Below are positions 1-12,535 of a DNA stretch of 64,000 bases, piece by piece. Positions within the stretch are counted from its first letter, which is position 1. Each line of letters begins with the position of its first letter. The stretch is taken from contig JANKKI010000123.1 in assembly GCA_025175665.1 (NCBI GenBank), forward strand, positions 6,042,501-6,106,500, given 5' to 3'. The position numbers and the translations under genes are program-made. The DNA comes from Cinchona pubescens (Eukaryota; Streptophyta; Magnoliopsida; Gentianales; Rubiaceae). The notes beneath the pieces were generated by a model. The model was not told where the DNA came from and made no database searches. It saw nothing but the letters and a program-made list of their open reading frames with translations.

Positions 1-376
1 ATATAGTTTGTATGTATTAAATGGTGGTTGTCTTGTCCCTTGCTTTGCTATACTGCTGAGAATAAATGGCTTTTATTTTCTTTATTGCTTTCAAGTGACT
101 CTTTAAAATAATAGTGAAGTTTTGAGAATGAAATTTTTTGAAAAAAGGGTAGAATGTGAAACCCCGAATATTTATAACCTAACTATTACTTATAAATTTT
201 GTAGGGAATCCCTAAAAGAGGAGACTAAAGACTTGAATAACATCCATAATGAAGAGATGGAAGCTGGCAATAAAGAAAGCGTGATGGAGGATAAGATGGA
301 AAAGGCAATTGAGGAGAGCACGTAATACCTGAGGAATAAAGGTAAAGAGGGGTATCCGACCAACGAACCCCCCAAG

Positions 377-1919
377 GTTGAGCTCAAACCATTGCCCTCT
401 CATCTTAAATATGTTTTTCTAGGAGAGAATGATACATATCCAGTTATTGTAAATGCTTATCTTTCTGAAATAGAAATGAGAAAATTAATCTTTGTGTTGA
501 AGAAGAGCATCGAGGAGCCATAGCATGGAGTATTGATCATATAAAAGGCATAATTCCCACTATTTGTATGCATAAAATACTCCTTAATGATACTTATACG
601 CCTATTAGACAACCTCAAAGGCTGTTAAATCCAACTTTAAAAGAGGTAGTTAAGAAAGAGGTTTTAAAATTGTTAGATGCCGGGATCATATATCCCATCA
701 GTGATAGTGAGTGGGTTAGCTCAACGCAAGTATTGCCAAAGAAAGGGGGAATGATTGTGGTCGTAAATGAAAAGAATGAATTGATTCCTTCTAGATTAGT
801 GATGGGGTGGCAGATGTGTATTGATTATAGAAAACTTAATGAATCTACTAGGAAAGACCATTTTCCTTTGCCCTTCATTGATCAAATGCTTGAAAGATTG
901 TTTGGGCATGCATTTTACTGCTTTCTCGATGGGTATTCGAGGTATTTTCAAATTGCAATAGCCCCTGAAGATCAAGAAAAAACCACCTTTACTTGTCCAT
1001 ATGGCACATTTGCATATAGGCGCATGCCTTTTGGTTTATGTAATGCTCCTAGTACTTTTCAAAGATGTATGTTTGCTATCTTTCATTTTATGATTGAGAA
1101 ATTTATTGAAATATTTATGGATGATTTCTGTGTGTTTGGTGATTCTTTTGATTCTTGTTTAAATAATCTTGCATGTGTGTTAGAAAGATGCGAATCTTCA
1201 AAATTGGCAACTAACTGGGAAAAGTGTCATTTTATAGTTCAGGAGGGAATTGTTTTAGGCTATCGTATTTCATCTAAGGGAATAGAAGTAGATAAAAGCA
1301 AAATAGAGATCATTGAAAAATTACCACCCCCACGAATGTGTACCCATAAGGGAATGAGAAGTTTTCTTGGTCATGCCAGTTTTTACCGGCATTTGATTAA
1401 GAATTTTTCTTTGATTTCTGGTCTTTTATGTGCTTTATTGCAAAAAGATGTGCCTTTTGTTTTTGATGATAAATGTTTGTCTGCTTTTAATAAATTAAAA
1501 AAAAAGCTTTGATTACAACACCTGTGATAGTCGCACCAAATTGGAATTTACCTTTCGAATTAATGTGTGATGCAAGCGGCTATGCCGTGGGTACGACATT
1601 GTGTCAAAAGAAAGAAAAGGTCTTGCATGTTGTGTATTATGACAGCCAAATCCTTAATGAAACACAAATAAATTATTCTTCCACGGAAAAGGAATTGTTG
1701 GTAATAGTTTTTGCATTGGATTAGTTTGGGTCATATTTGATAGGTAATAAGGTGATAGTTCATACTGATCATTCAACACTTAAATATCTATTGACCAAAA
1801 ATGTTGCCAAACCTAGACTTATTCGATGGATTTTACTATTGCAGGAATTTGCAGCACTGAGAGGTGGTGGACAAGAAAGGAGCCAAAAATACTGTGGCAG
1901 ATCACCTTTCATGACTTGA
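377..1919 (+). pseudogene. Reverse transcriptase and RNase H of Ty3 element 1, broken
   Basis: This block would copy element RNA into cDNA and degrade the RNA strand. The longest open part is 568-1512. It shows the RT landmarks CIDYRKLN, FLDGYSRYFQIAIAPEDQ, MPFGLCNAPSTFQRCM and the catalytic FMDD box (a YxDD variant usual in this lineage). The frame shifts at the run of A near 1500 into the RNase H part (1509-1724, with STEKELL), then breaks again before the HTDHSTLKYLL motif (1737-1919). The pieces are collinear with element 2, so the breaks are decay within one pol gene. A protease was not found upstream in the window. Confidence 0.88.
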
Positions 1920-2006
1920 AGGACCCATGCCAAGAAAAAGTGATGAAGTGCCCATAAATGAGACATTTCAGAAAGAACATTTGATGAGAATGGAGGACGG
2001 GGCACC

Positions 2007-3283
2007 TTGGTATGTGGATATTGTCAATTTCTTAGCTGCCAAGATCATCCTGTCCACCACGGATGTAAATCAAAGAATTTTTTTTTTATAGAAATAAAGT
2101 ATTATATTTGGGATGACCCTTACCTCTATTGTCGGTGCAAGGATCAAGTAATCCGGTGGTGCATTCTGGAGAGTGAGGTGCAAAGTGTTTTATTTCATTG
2201 CCACTCTTCACAAGTAGGGGGAAATCACGGCTCACAAAAGATGGCTACAAAAGTGTTGCAAAGCGGCTTGTTTTGGCCAACATTGTTCCGTGATGCAAGA
2301 GATTTTGTGACCCAATGTGACCAATTTTAACGAGCAGGAAATTTTTCCAAAAAATGTGAAATGCTTGAACATTGCAAAACATTCTAATTTATGAGATTTT
2401 TGACATGTGCGGTATTGATTTCATGGGCCCTTTTCCATCGTCATATAATAATAAATATATTCTTGTGGCGGTGGATTATGTGTCCAAAAGGGTTGAAGCT
2501 ATGGCAGTGCTAACAAATGATGCAAGAGTAGTAACAAATTTTGTGAGGAAAAATATTTTTTCATAATTTGGGGTTCTGCAGGCTATTGTAAGTGATGGAG
2601 GATCACATTTTCTTCGAATCTGTCTTATCTAAATATGGAGTCACCCACAAAATTGCCCTACCATATCACCTGCAAACTTCTGGGCAAGTAGAAGTTTCAA
2701 ATCGGGAATTGAAACGCATACTTGAAAAGACCGTAAACTCATCGAGAAAGGATTGGTCCAAAAAGCTAGAAGATGCATTTTGGGCATATAGGACCACCTT
2801 CAAGACTCCAATTGGGATGTCTCTATACTGATTGGTTTATAGTAATGCTTGTCATCTTCCAATTGAAATTGAACTATCTACAAGGTATATTAGGCAATCA
2901 AAACTCTCAATTATGATTTGAAGGAGGCCGGTGAGAAGAGGTTTCTCGATTTAAATGAATTACATGAGCTCTGAAGAGAAGCGTATGAAAATACATGACT
3001 CTACAAGGAAAGGACTAAATTGTGGCATGACAAACACATTTTGGAGAAATTTGAAAGTCAGGGACATGGTTTTATTATATAATTCAAGGCTTGAGTTGTT
3101 TCCCGAGAAATTGAAATCAAGATAGTGTGGCCCATTTGAAGTAGTGCAAATATTCCTGTATGGTGCAGTAGAACTCAAAGGAAGTCATGGAAATTTCAAG
3201 GTGAATGGCCAACGGGTATAGCATTACTACGGTGGGATTATTCACGAGGGGCGGGAAACCGTCCACCTTGCCAACCATTGATC
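2007..3283 (+). pseudogene. Integrase of Ty3 element 1, broken
   Basis: Integrase inserts the cDNA into host DNA. The HHCC zinc-binding part is at 2007-2330 (HCHSSQVGGNHG, ending TQCDQF before a stop, so the last cysteine of the usual CxxC is missing). The catalytic core follows in another frame at 2372-2831. It has the first Asp in GIDFMGPFP, the second in SDGGSHF and the Glu region in SGQVEVSNRELKRIL. C-terminal sequence is readable in fragments to about 3283. At least three frame breaks separate the parts. Compared with element 2 the DDE triad is better preserved but the frame is not. Confidence 0.85.
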
Positions 3284-3845
3284 AAATGAGCCAAAGTCGA
3301 GCCTAAAACTATAAACAAGGGCGCTACATGGGAGGCAACCCATGTTCCTTTTTTGTTTTTGTTTTTATGTTTTTGTTTTGTTTTTGCCTTGCTTTAGTTT
3401 CGTTTATGTGTGCATTAAATTAATTTGTGGGTGAATATTCAAGAAAAATGAGTCTTAGGGTCAAAGGAGAGTATTTTAAAATTTTGGAATTGAAAAAAAA
3501 AAAGAAAAAAGAGAGCACCTGGACCGATTGACCATTTTGGTCATCTCACATTGGGTGCTACAAGAGACAGCACCTGGGCACGACAACCAGAAAGGTTAAT
3601 TAACCCTACTGGTCTTCACGTCCAGGAGCTCCAAATTTGCAGCGCCCAAGCGCGAAGCCCAGAAGGGTTATTTAAGCCTTCGGGTAGCCTTCTTCACTAT
3701 CATATTTTTTCTTCTCTTTTTCAATTCCTTTTCCAAAACTCTTCCTAAAAACCTTCTTCTACCCCCAAATTCCACACTTCCCAATTAAATTCAACGTCAT
3801 CTATTAGTCAAATTGCATATCCACACAACTTCTACAACATCAAAG
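3284..3845 (+). promoter_or_regulatory. Possible internal promoter and leader exon for the 3' ORF of element 1
   Basis: The pol remnant ends at about 3283 and is followed by a GC-richer patch at 3515-3680. A TATA-like TTATTTAAG lies at 3668-3676. About 170 bp later CAAAG/GTATG (3845/3846) looks like a splice donor. Its partner is a TTTTTGTAG acceptor ending at 4615, two bases before the ATG at 4618. I infer a separately transcribed, spliced leader. No transcript evidence is available. Confidence 0.35.
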
Positions 3846-4615
3846 GTATGAATTTTTTTAAATTTGTTCCTTTTATGGGTTTTTCTTACAAATCAATAAA
3901 GATCGAAGCATTTTTTCATGCTTATTTGATTCTAAGTTGTTTAATTTGTATATCTTATGCATGAAATTGTGTTTCTATGTTGTGTGGAGTAATTTTTTAT
4001 GTAAATTTTTGTTCAACAATTGGAATTATTTTTGTGCACGCCATGTGTTCGACAAAAGGTTTGAATTGATTTTATATAGGGATTTTTATTCCTATCGTTA
4101 GGATTACTTCAATTATGGAATAATATGACATAAGGATTTTTTGTGATATTTTTCACCTATTTTACCTTGTGATTTTGTTATTTTATAATTGTAAGGGTTT
4201 ACGTGCTTGCATTTATATTCAAGCATAAAATACATGGTTTTGTTGCATAATTATAATTATGAATTGCATTTTGAATTTCCATTGTGGTATCTAGTGGTTG
4301 TTACTAGGTAATTAGATCATTATTTTTTCAAATTATGGAGTTATTAAATTACGCATACCAAGTGTCTGTCAAAAAGTCTCAATGAATGAATATGTTAAAA
4401 CGCTTGGTATATGAATTGCATAAATTTTCATCGTAAGGGGACTTTGTTCATATTTTGATTGTTCAGACTTGGGATAACTTCATTAATTTTGTGTTACTTA
4501 GAACAACCACTAATCTTGTGATTTAATTTTGCGTGCATAGGTTGAGTTATTAAATGTAATTATAAAAATTGCGTAAGTGTGGGATTATGGTTATTCTAAC
4601 AAGTACTTTTTGTAG
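3846..4615 (+). other. Candidate leader intron, AT-rich, noncoding
   Basis: The stretch is bounded by GTATGA and TTTTTGTAG, is T-rich throughout and has no ORF of note. It reads like a plant 5'-UTR intron between the leader and the extra 3' ORF. The alternative is plain spacer with chance splice signals. Confidence 0.35.
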
Positions 4616-4617
4616 GT

Positions 4618-5725
4618 ATGGGGCATACCCATGACCTAGCAAACAGTAAGGCTCTTTCATCATCGTCTACAAATCCACCGCAAGAAGAAGAACAGCCTCA
4701 GCAACCAGTAGCACCTGCGCAGTTTTTAAATGCCGCTACCTATAGCAAATACGAGAATGATATAACAAAGTGGGCGGCCATCAAGGAAAAAGGTATATAT
4801 ATACCACCCCGTGGAGTACTGGCGCTTCGCCAAGTCTGAGGCAACATGGATGGAATCAATCCGTCACTACCCTTATCGATGTTGTTTAACTTGTGGTTAG
4901 AGAATTCTACTACAATTTGTGCTCATTATAGTGACCAACGGGTATATGTGCTAGGGTAAAATGTGGAAATATCGGCAGACGCGATCACTCAGACTTTGAA
5001 ACTAAATCGGGTCCGACAAAATGAGTGGCCTGAGATTTGGGATGCCAATCTAGAGCGTAACACTATTGCCAGTGTCTTATGCGATGGGGAAATAGAATGG
5101 ACTTTAACAACTGCTGGTGACGTAGTTCGGCATTTTGCTTTTAATAGACTTAAACCTGAATGGCAGGTCTGGTTCAAATTTATATGTTCCCGACTTTTAC
5201 TAGTGAGTCATCTCTCTGATGTTACTTTGGAACGTGCTAAATTGTTATATTGCATTGCGACTGGGAAACCCATTGATGTTGGCCAGTTAATCCATAATGA
5301 AATCTGCCATTCAGCGACTATAAAGCAGTCTGGGTTATGGTATCCACATTTGATAACAGCTTTGTGCTTATGAGCAGGGGTGCCTATGGATCCGGTGAAG
5401 GAACGATTGAAGGCTGGGAAAGAACTTCGTTATGGAGGGGGTTGTTAAGCCACCTACCAGAATAACGCACTCCAAGGTTTCTACTTCTGAACCACACGCT
5501 AGTGCAGACGAGTCAAGGACTCAAGAGGAGCTCCTCCTGCAGATTTTACACGAACAACAACTTATGCGGCAAAGGTTTGATGCCTATATTATGTACCAAC
5601 ATACATGACAACAAACAATGGAGGCTATACAATTGGCTAGGAAGCATGGATAGTGTCCATCAACATTTCCACCGTTTCCCCCTTTTCCACAAGGATTGGC
5701 TCCAGACGATGAAGATTGATCATAA
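4618..5725 (+). pseudogene. Extra 3' ORF of element 1, putative plant transposon protein-like, degenerate
   Basis: The product's role in these elements is unknown. The first open part (4618-4839) starts at an ATG just after an acceptor-like site and is Ser/Pro/Gln rich, with runs of Glu and Gln, then YSKYENDITKW. A stop ends it at 4839. The same protein seems to continue through 4963-5373 (RNEWPEIWDANLER-like start, DVVRHFAFNRLKPEWQVWF, HLSDVTLERAKLLYCIATGKPIDVGQLIHNEI), then into broken sequence to about 5725. This resembles the family annotated as putative plant transposon protein, found 3' of pol in Athila/Tat elements and as loose genomic copies. Three or more stops make it inactive. The assignment rests on motif memory, not a search. 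Confidence 0.6.
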
Positions 5726-7393
5726 TTTTAATTTTTCCTATTTCCTGTATTTTATTTTAATCGTACTTTTTTATTTTCTTTTATTGCTTTAGTTTGTATA
5801 CCCAGAAGGGGTTAGGATATCTTACTTGGTTAGGAGAATTTGATTTCTTGGTTTATTTGTTTCATATCATTTTAAATATTTTTATGTTGTGTTTTTGGTT
5901 TTAATGATTGATGTTCTCCACCTCAATCCCGGTGAATTTATTTCAAGGTAAATGGCACCAAATGTTCTTCATTGACAGAGAAGCTTCCCTTTAACCCTTT
6001 TTACTCTTTATTTTTGCATTGGGGACAACGCTATACTTTAAGTGTGGGGTGGGGAGTTTTCTTAATTTCTAATGGTTTGGTGTTTTATTAGTTCATTTTG
6101 TTCAATTTTTATTTTTATATTTGTATCTTAACTTTTGATTTAAGAGCTTTTCGAATTTTTGAAAATTTTGTTCACGAATTGCTTGGCATGTTTCTTTGAT
6201 TTTCTACTTGATAATTTTTTAGCTAAGTTTTTATGAATAGGGTAATCGGTGTTAATATTTTCCTAGCATGATTTCTAAATTTTGAGCACTAATAGCCCTA
6301 CAATGTTATAGCTTTTTGTCACTAAGAGATAATTGTGTAGATTCACTTATATTGCACTTCAACCACTTGCGTTATTACATTTTTTAGGCAAAATTTTAGA
6401 TAATTTGATTTGATTTAAATATGAGGGTAGGCATTTCTTTGGACATGTGTGAGCCTTTCAAGCCAACCATTACAATAAAATTTATCCCTAGAAACCTATT
6501 TGAGCCTTAATTTGTTTTGAATGGATACAAGCACCACTTAATTTTTTTTCTAACTCAGTTTTTATCTACCTTTGTGAGATATCCTCAATGTCCCTTAAGA
6601 GCTTTAATGCCGCATTAATTATTAAGGGGATATAAGGATGGGAGGTAGTTGTATGAGAGTGTTAGAATGAATGGTCCACAATTAAGGTGTAGGGGTGTTA
6701 GAAAGTTTTTTGTTCACCATTGCAGGTAGTGCCCATCAGTGGCAACTGCATTGGAGTGTTAACAGATAGTGCCTATCACTGGTACCCATTTTGGGAGAAA
6801 AGAAAAAAAATAATAAAGTATGGGGATATTTTTACAAGATGTTGGCGAGAAGGATTGAAATTGAAAAAAAGTATGATTCTACTTTGCTTGTTGCACAAAA
6901 TTTTTATGGGTGTTTGGTCAATTAAGTGTGGGGTTATTTAATTGAAGAATCACATTGGGTGTTTCGATGTTCAAAAAGAAGTTTTATGTTAATGAAACGC
7001 ACATTAATTTAAAGCTCTTTTTCTTATTTGTTTATCCTTTTTCCCTTCTTTGTTAGGCAAGACCCTAGCCTTACGTTACAAGCTAAAAGTCCTACCTAAT
7101 TTAAATCGAATCAATTGTCTACATTAGTGAAGAAATGTAAGAAGAGTAAGACATGGAGTGTTTAGAAAAATTACAAGGTTTTGCATGATTTGATCTAAGT
7201 GTCTTAAAGTTATTTTTATATGGCTATGCACACACCTTCACTGGAATTCAAGTTTATTATCACTTGATTATTTTTCTTATTATAGTTTGGTTCTTGGTTA
7301 TTCATGTGGATGATTGATGAGATGTATTAAATATGTTTGTGATTCATTTCTATGTTTTGCTCGAGGATGATCAAAAACTAAGTTTGGGGTATT
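5726..7393 (+). other. Noncoding 3' region of element 1 with polypurine tract
   Basis: This is AT-rich sequence without a credible gene. The patches around 6018-6060 (GGGGACAACG then AAGTGTGGGGTGGGG) and 6925-6935 repeat the AAGTGTGGGG theme seen before LTRs in this lineage. The last purine-rich stretch, AAGTTTGGGG at 7380-7389, directly precedes the 3' LTR and is the likely plus-strand primer. Confidence 0.55.
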
Positions 7394-9050
7394 TGATAAG
7401 CTTATAAATATAGTATATTTTATGTGTCGTTTACCTCTATTTTATAGTAATTTGAGACAAGAATTGAGTAATTAAGAGCTAAAATAGTTTATATTGAGTT
7501 TTTTAGGTTTGAGTAAAGAATGAGTTAAAATGGATCACAATATTGGAGGAAAACATTCACTAGCGTGGTGCAAATCGGATATAGTTTGTAAGATCAAGCA
7601 TAACTCTCTTGTTCAAGCTCCGATTTCTGTGATTTTGGATGATTTACAAATATAAGGAATAGTTCTACAACTTTCATATTTTGAGTTTTCTAGGATTCTA
7701 TAACCATCTTGTTCAAAATATAAAAGTTGGAAAATATACACCGGCGAGAAGGGATTCTGATACAGTTTGGTAGATTGAGCATACCTTTCGTGTCCGAGCT
7801 CCAATTGGGGTGATTAAAGATGTTTTGAAAATCTAAGGCATAGATCTAAAACTTTCATATTTTGAGATTTCCTAAATTCTACCGAAATCATGGAGGAAAA
7901 TGAAGATGAAGTGGAACCATCTTACTGGACCCAGCGCCCAGGCGCCAAGTCCAGAAAGGTTCGGCTTTTGCTCACTGGAAGCAGGCACCCAGGCATCGGT
8001 CGATGGACAGATCATGCAAGTTGACTTATTTTGTAAGAAAAGTCCTCCCGTAGGCCCGATTACATGAAAAAACGTGTATTTATCATCCCGGAGCCCCAAA
8101 ACCCTAAAAATATCAATAAATACACCAAGAAAATGGGAGAAAATCATCGATCATCATCAGCCATCATTAGTTTTTAGGTTTTTCAATAGTTCGGTCCATA
8201 ATTTAGCAGTAGAGTAGATTTTTCAATTGTCAGCACAAGGATTTCATTCTCTTGTCAAGAATTCAAGATTTGACGATCATTAATATTCGTTCTTGCTTCA
8301 ATTACTGAGTTTGATTTAATTTTATGCAATTTAATCTTCATTCTTATTGCTTTCTTTTTTTTCAATTGTCATTTGTTTTATTGCTTTTAATTCTTAGTTG
8401 CTTCCATAAGTTTAGTTGTTAGGGTTTTATTTTATTATTTTTAATCGCTTTCATAAAATAGATTAATTTAAGAATAATTCTCGTTCTTGATTAAATTCTC
8501 GCAAGTAGGATAGATTGAATTAGGATTTTTAGTTAATTATCTTTAATTGCTTTTCTTAGGGTTAGAATTTTACGTTCTTGTCTTTATTTGAATGATTAAA
8601 TTTAGTTTAAATTTAGTTTAAAACCCTTAATTATTTTGTCTTACTAGTAAATAGGCTTGTGAATCTAGTAATTGTTCCAATAGTCCTCATGGAAATGATC
8701 ATTACTCATCCTACATACAAACTCACCTCGTATACTTGTGAGCGTGCAGGAGTTGATTAGGATAATTAAGGTTTTCTTTTATTATTACTTGTTCATTGTC
8801 TTCAAAACCTAATCAATATTCCACCGAACACAAACTCAGTAGTTGATTCATTAGTTAAATTAGGAAGTAATGTAGTTGATTGAAATTTGTCTTTTGAATT
8901 AGTTTCTCTTTCTAATTTAATGTTGGCTTAATCCGTATAGATTTAATAGGTTTGCCTATAATTCGAGTAACTCATCCTCAAAGAGGTTTTGACCTAATCC
9001 CCTCCCTGTACATTTTTTACTCAAATTTAATAAAATGGGTGTCATACAAC
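7394..9050 (+). repeat. 3' LTR of element 1 (right border approximate)
   Basis: It begins TGATAAGC after the purine tract, the usual start for Athila/Tat LTRs. It contains the GGCGCCCAGGCGCC-type patch (7928-7955) and a downstream CACCTCGTATACTTGTGAGCG patch (8725-8745) common in LTRs of this group. No second copy is in the window, so the terminal CA could not be fixed. ORFs on either strand here are not genes. Confidence 0.6.
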
Positions 9051-9106
9051 TACCAAAATACCGTTAGTTTAACAAATAAAAAGGAATGTTTTTATGTTAT
9101 TTTTAA

Positions 9107-10267
9107 GGGTTAATTACACTTTACCCCCTTAAACTTTGTGTCACTAATACTTAAATCCTTACGTTATCTTCTGAGTACTTCACATCTTCCGTTATGCCAA
9201 TTGGATATTTTGACCATTCTACCCCTATTTCATTTTATTCTTTTTTTGTACACTTTACCCCTTAAACTTTAGTGCGGCTAACACTGTAGTCTATAATTTT
9301 ATTTTTTGGGCCGTAAAGTCCTTTGATTTAGACAGTTCTATATTTTGACAATTCTAGTCTTATTTATATTTTTTGTTTGTTTTAGTTTCATGAATTTATT
9401 TTTCAACAAGAAATTTTTTTTGTACAATTTCATTAAAAGAGATGCTTGTAAGTTGAACTTTGTGTATTTTCTGATTAATCTTTTTTTCCCGTGAATTAGT
9501 TAGAAAATGTGACATAACATAACCAAGGTGATTTTTTAGGCACTGAAACCCTGAGATTAATTTTCATTTATAACCTGGTCATGTTTGTCGAATAAAATGG
9601 TTTTCTTAGGCTGGAATTTCGACTAAATGAACATATATATCAATGAATCTAGAATTTTAAAATAATTTTTATTCTTTAAATTTATATTGTTCAATTAGAA
9701 TATAAAAACTATAATTTAAAAGAAGAAAGAAAAGAGAGGGCATTGGTTTGATAATGTTGTGCTAGTAGTGATTAGTGGGATACTCTTACCTGGACCTAAT
9801 CCTTGGCTTCACTAGTGGATATTGAGATTTAAATAGGACACACGTATGTTAATATAAAAAATGATGTGTGACTATTAATTTAACCAAAATGTCTACAAGT
9901 AAGACAGTGGGCCGAGACCAAATAATATTTTTTTATCGTTAATAGAGAAATTTAGGGTAAATTGAGGCAAAAATATAAAAAGCATAGAATAAAATAAGGA
10001 CTATCATATAAATGGTCAAAATACTGAATTGGTACACGAGAAGGGGTTTAATTCTCAAAAATTAATATTAAGAACTAAAGTGTTAGAGACTTTAAAGTTT
10101 AAGCAGGTAAAGTGCAAATAATCCAAGGGTATATTTGTCCATTTAGCGAATTTTTAACTTCCTGTTTGGGTTGACTATTAGTCAAGGGACCTCAATGCTC
10201 AAAACATAACTTTAGAAATTAAAGTGATAGTGACGCTAAAATTTAAAGTGTAAAGTGTAATTAATTC
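9107..10267. mobile_element. Mutator-like TIR element (non-autonomous) with 9-bp TSD
   Basis: The left end GGGTTAATTACACTTTACC is matched inverted at the right end, which reads GTAAAGTGTAATTAATTC. Similarity continues inward (CCTTAAACTTTGTGTCACTAA against TTAGTGACGCTAAAATTTAAAG-like sequence). The 9 bases TATTTTTAA flank both sides exactly (9098-9106 and 10268-10276), as expected of Mutator-like transposition. A second, inner inverted pair (about 9247 and 10120) carries the same motif. There is no transposase, so mobilisation would be in trans. Confidence 0.85.
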
Positions 10268-10276
10268 TATTTTTAA

Positions 10277-11091
10277 AATCAAAACTATTAAATGAGTAGT
10301 TTTTTATTTATTTATTCATATTCATGAGTAGTTATGCATAAGCTCTAATTTTTTTAGTAGTTATGTATGAGTTTTAAATTTTGGAAAATGATTTACAAAA
10401 TCACAAATTCAAAATTACTTGTTAAAGTCAATTCACGAGGTAAAATCATATTCAATAACCAATTCTGATTTTACATGCTTGGTCAGATTTTGTTCCTTTT
10501 TTGGTAGATCTAGTGAAACATATTATTTATTTTGTCACTTTATATAAATGAACTCTTAAATTTTTTAACTAAGTAAACTAAAAAGCTAAATGAGGGAATT
10601 AGTTTGATGGAATGATCGGAAAAGAAGAAAGAAGAAGAGGAAAGTGAAAGTTTATGATGTTTGAGATTTTTAAGTAGAGAGAAAAAAAAAAAAAAAAAGA
10701 GAAAAAGAGATGATAGATTGTTTAATAAACTTTTGAAATAGAGAGGAAGTTAAAGTTATTTATAAAAATTTATTTGAGTCTCAATTTTGACTGTCAAATA
10801 TATATCAAAACTTCAAAATAAAAGAATAAACATGTAAACTTACATAATACATTCAAATAATATTTTCTGACCAAAAACTTCCAAACAATATATATACATT
10901 GTCAAATCGACAACATTCTAACCTAGCCCACATTACAAAAGGAGACCCAATTGAGTGCAATTAAGGAATTAGAGGGAGAGATAACCCTCTAGACCAAGTA
11001 AGAGTGTTTTAACCCCTGTTTAGAGTTTTTTGCAAAGCCTCATATTTAAACCCACTAGTTGAGGCTGGTCGTGCCCACTTGGTTGCCCAAG
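10277..11091. other. AT-rich spacer, no gene seen
   Basis: The stretch contains an A-run with purine-rich flanks (10610-10740) and otherwise nothing I can identify. The last five bases CCAAG (11087-11091) are the left target duplication of element 2. Confidence 0.6.
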
Positions 11092-12235
11092 TGATAACTC
11101 TAGAAATTTGAGGATAATTTATTTATGATAAACCCTAATTTGATATTTTGTTACCCTATTTTTAGGTGTTTTGTGTGTGCTTTAGGGTTATTAGGTTAAA
11201 ATTAGTTTTTGTGTGTTTTTTAATGTGTTTTGGTAATATTTAGTATTAATTTGTGTTAAAATTATGTTAGTAATGTTCGTTTGTTTGTGTTATGCAAGAA
11301 AGGGTAATTTTGGAAGTCCAAAAGTGGAGATTTGCAATCTTGAATAATGAAAGAAAAAAAAAAAAAAGGAAAGCTATGCTCATTTGAACCTAGCCAAATT
11401 CACTTTGGTAGAAACATTCCTTGCTGCAGCAAGGATATTCATGCTATACGAACGCTTGTGGGAAGGAGTTCAATGTGCATCTGTGTAAGGGAGCAATTGT
11501 GGGCCATCAAGGATTGTGAAGAAAAGCAATTGTTAGTAGGCCACAATTATTTATTAATAAAAGTCCACGTACCTCTATAATAGTCCTTTTTCCTTATAAG
11601 TTAGAGAGGGTGTTTTAGGTATTTTTTAGAGTAGCCACAAGGGTTTTCTCTCTTGATAATGTTATTCTTTTCGCATTAATTTCTTTAGCAGTTTTCGAAT
11701 TTTGATTTCAAGAATTTGTTCATAGATTTATTATAATTCGTGACTTTGGATTTGTGGATTCTCCGGAGAACCTGTGACAATCTTCAGAGGGTTCGAATAC
11801 GCTTCAAAATTTATTAGTTAATTATTTTTACTTTAATTTTTCCGTTTAATTATTTCATTATTTTCTACCTAGTTTTGTTAATTTTAATTTAGGATTAATT
11901 CATAGTTTGATTTCGTTATTTATTTTATTTTGCTTTCGTTAGATCTTTAATTAATTTTAGTTAGGGTTTCAATAATTTTCAATTAATTCTTAGTTAAATA
12001 GGATGAGTTTGTTATTTAATTTATTTTTATAAAAACCAAAAATAATCCAAAAATAATTCTTTTCAATTTGTGATTGTCTAAATAGTAATCGATACTAGGT
12101 ATTCGGTAGTTGATCTAATTTGATCCACGTGGGAACGATTCTTATTACGTATATAATCCTACGTGACCCGTTCACTTGCAGAGATGTGTGTGTCAATACG
12201 TAGTTAATTTTAAAATTAGGATTTGACACATATCA
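11092..12235 (+). repeat. 5' LTR of element 2
   Basis: It runs from TGATAACTC to GACACATATCA and pairs with 23416-24457, the same sequence with scattered substitutions and indels. A short ORF at 11347-11580 has a counterpart in the 3' LTR and is only LTR sequence. Confidence 0.93.
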
Positions 12236-12241
12236 AGTTTT

Positions 12242-12259
12242 TGGTGCCGTTGCCGGGGA
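12242..12259 (+). other. Primer-binding site of element 2
   Basis: TGGTGCCGTTGCCGGGGA lies six bases after the LTR. It differs by one base from TGGCGCC-type primer sites typical of Athila/Tat elements, where a host tRNA primes minus-strand synthesis. Confidence 0.85.
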
Positions 12260-12535
12260 TCAAATATCTAGGCAATATCAAGCCGCTTAGTATCATTGCT
12301 AATTTAAATTTTACTTTTTATTTCTGTTTAACTTCTTCTCAGTTCTTTCTATGATTTTATTTTATTCTTTGTTCATTTAAATTTTTCTCAATGGTATGTT
12401 TAACTTGTGTTCTAGTGTTGTTTTATAGTTTATGACCCTTGGTAATAAAAAGCTACTTTCATTTGATTCAGAAATAGAAATAAGTCTACGGGGGGTTAAG
12501 GAAACAAAAGAAACAACAAGAGGACCAAGAAAAAT

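Larger units (their letters stand above)
1..9050 (+). mobile_element. Ty3/gypsy element 1 (Athila/Tat-like), left part outside window
   Basis: The order is pol remnants, an extra 3' ORF, a long noncoding 3' region, a purine stretch and a 3' LTR, which is the layout of plant Athila/Tat-type Ty3 elements. The 5' LTR, gag and protease lie left of the window. Pol-like sequence becomes readable from about 377. All coding blocks carry stops or frameshifts, so this is an old copy. The right LTR border was not resolved; 9050 is approximate, taken as just before the Mutator-like element that starts at 9107. Confidence 0.8.

Noticed and set aside
147..200. Start of a Tekay/Del LTR (GGGTAGAATGTGAAACCCC) at the left edge
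   Set aside because: The first 20 bases resemble the PPT/LTR junction of element 3, but similarity stops after TGTGAAACCC and pol of element 1 follows at once.
11347..11580. 77-residue ORF, with a relative at 23677-23907
   Set aside because: Both lie at the same place in the two LTRs of element 2 and differ by indels; they are LTR sequence.
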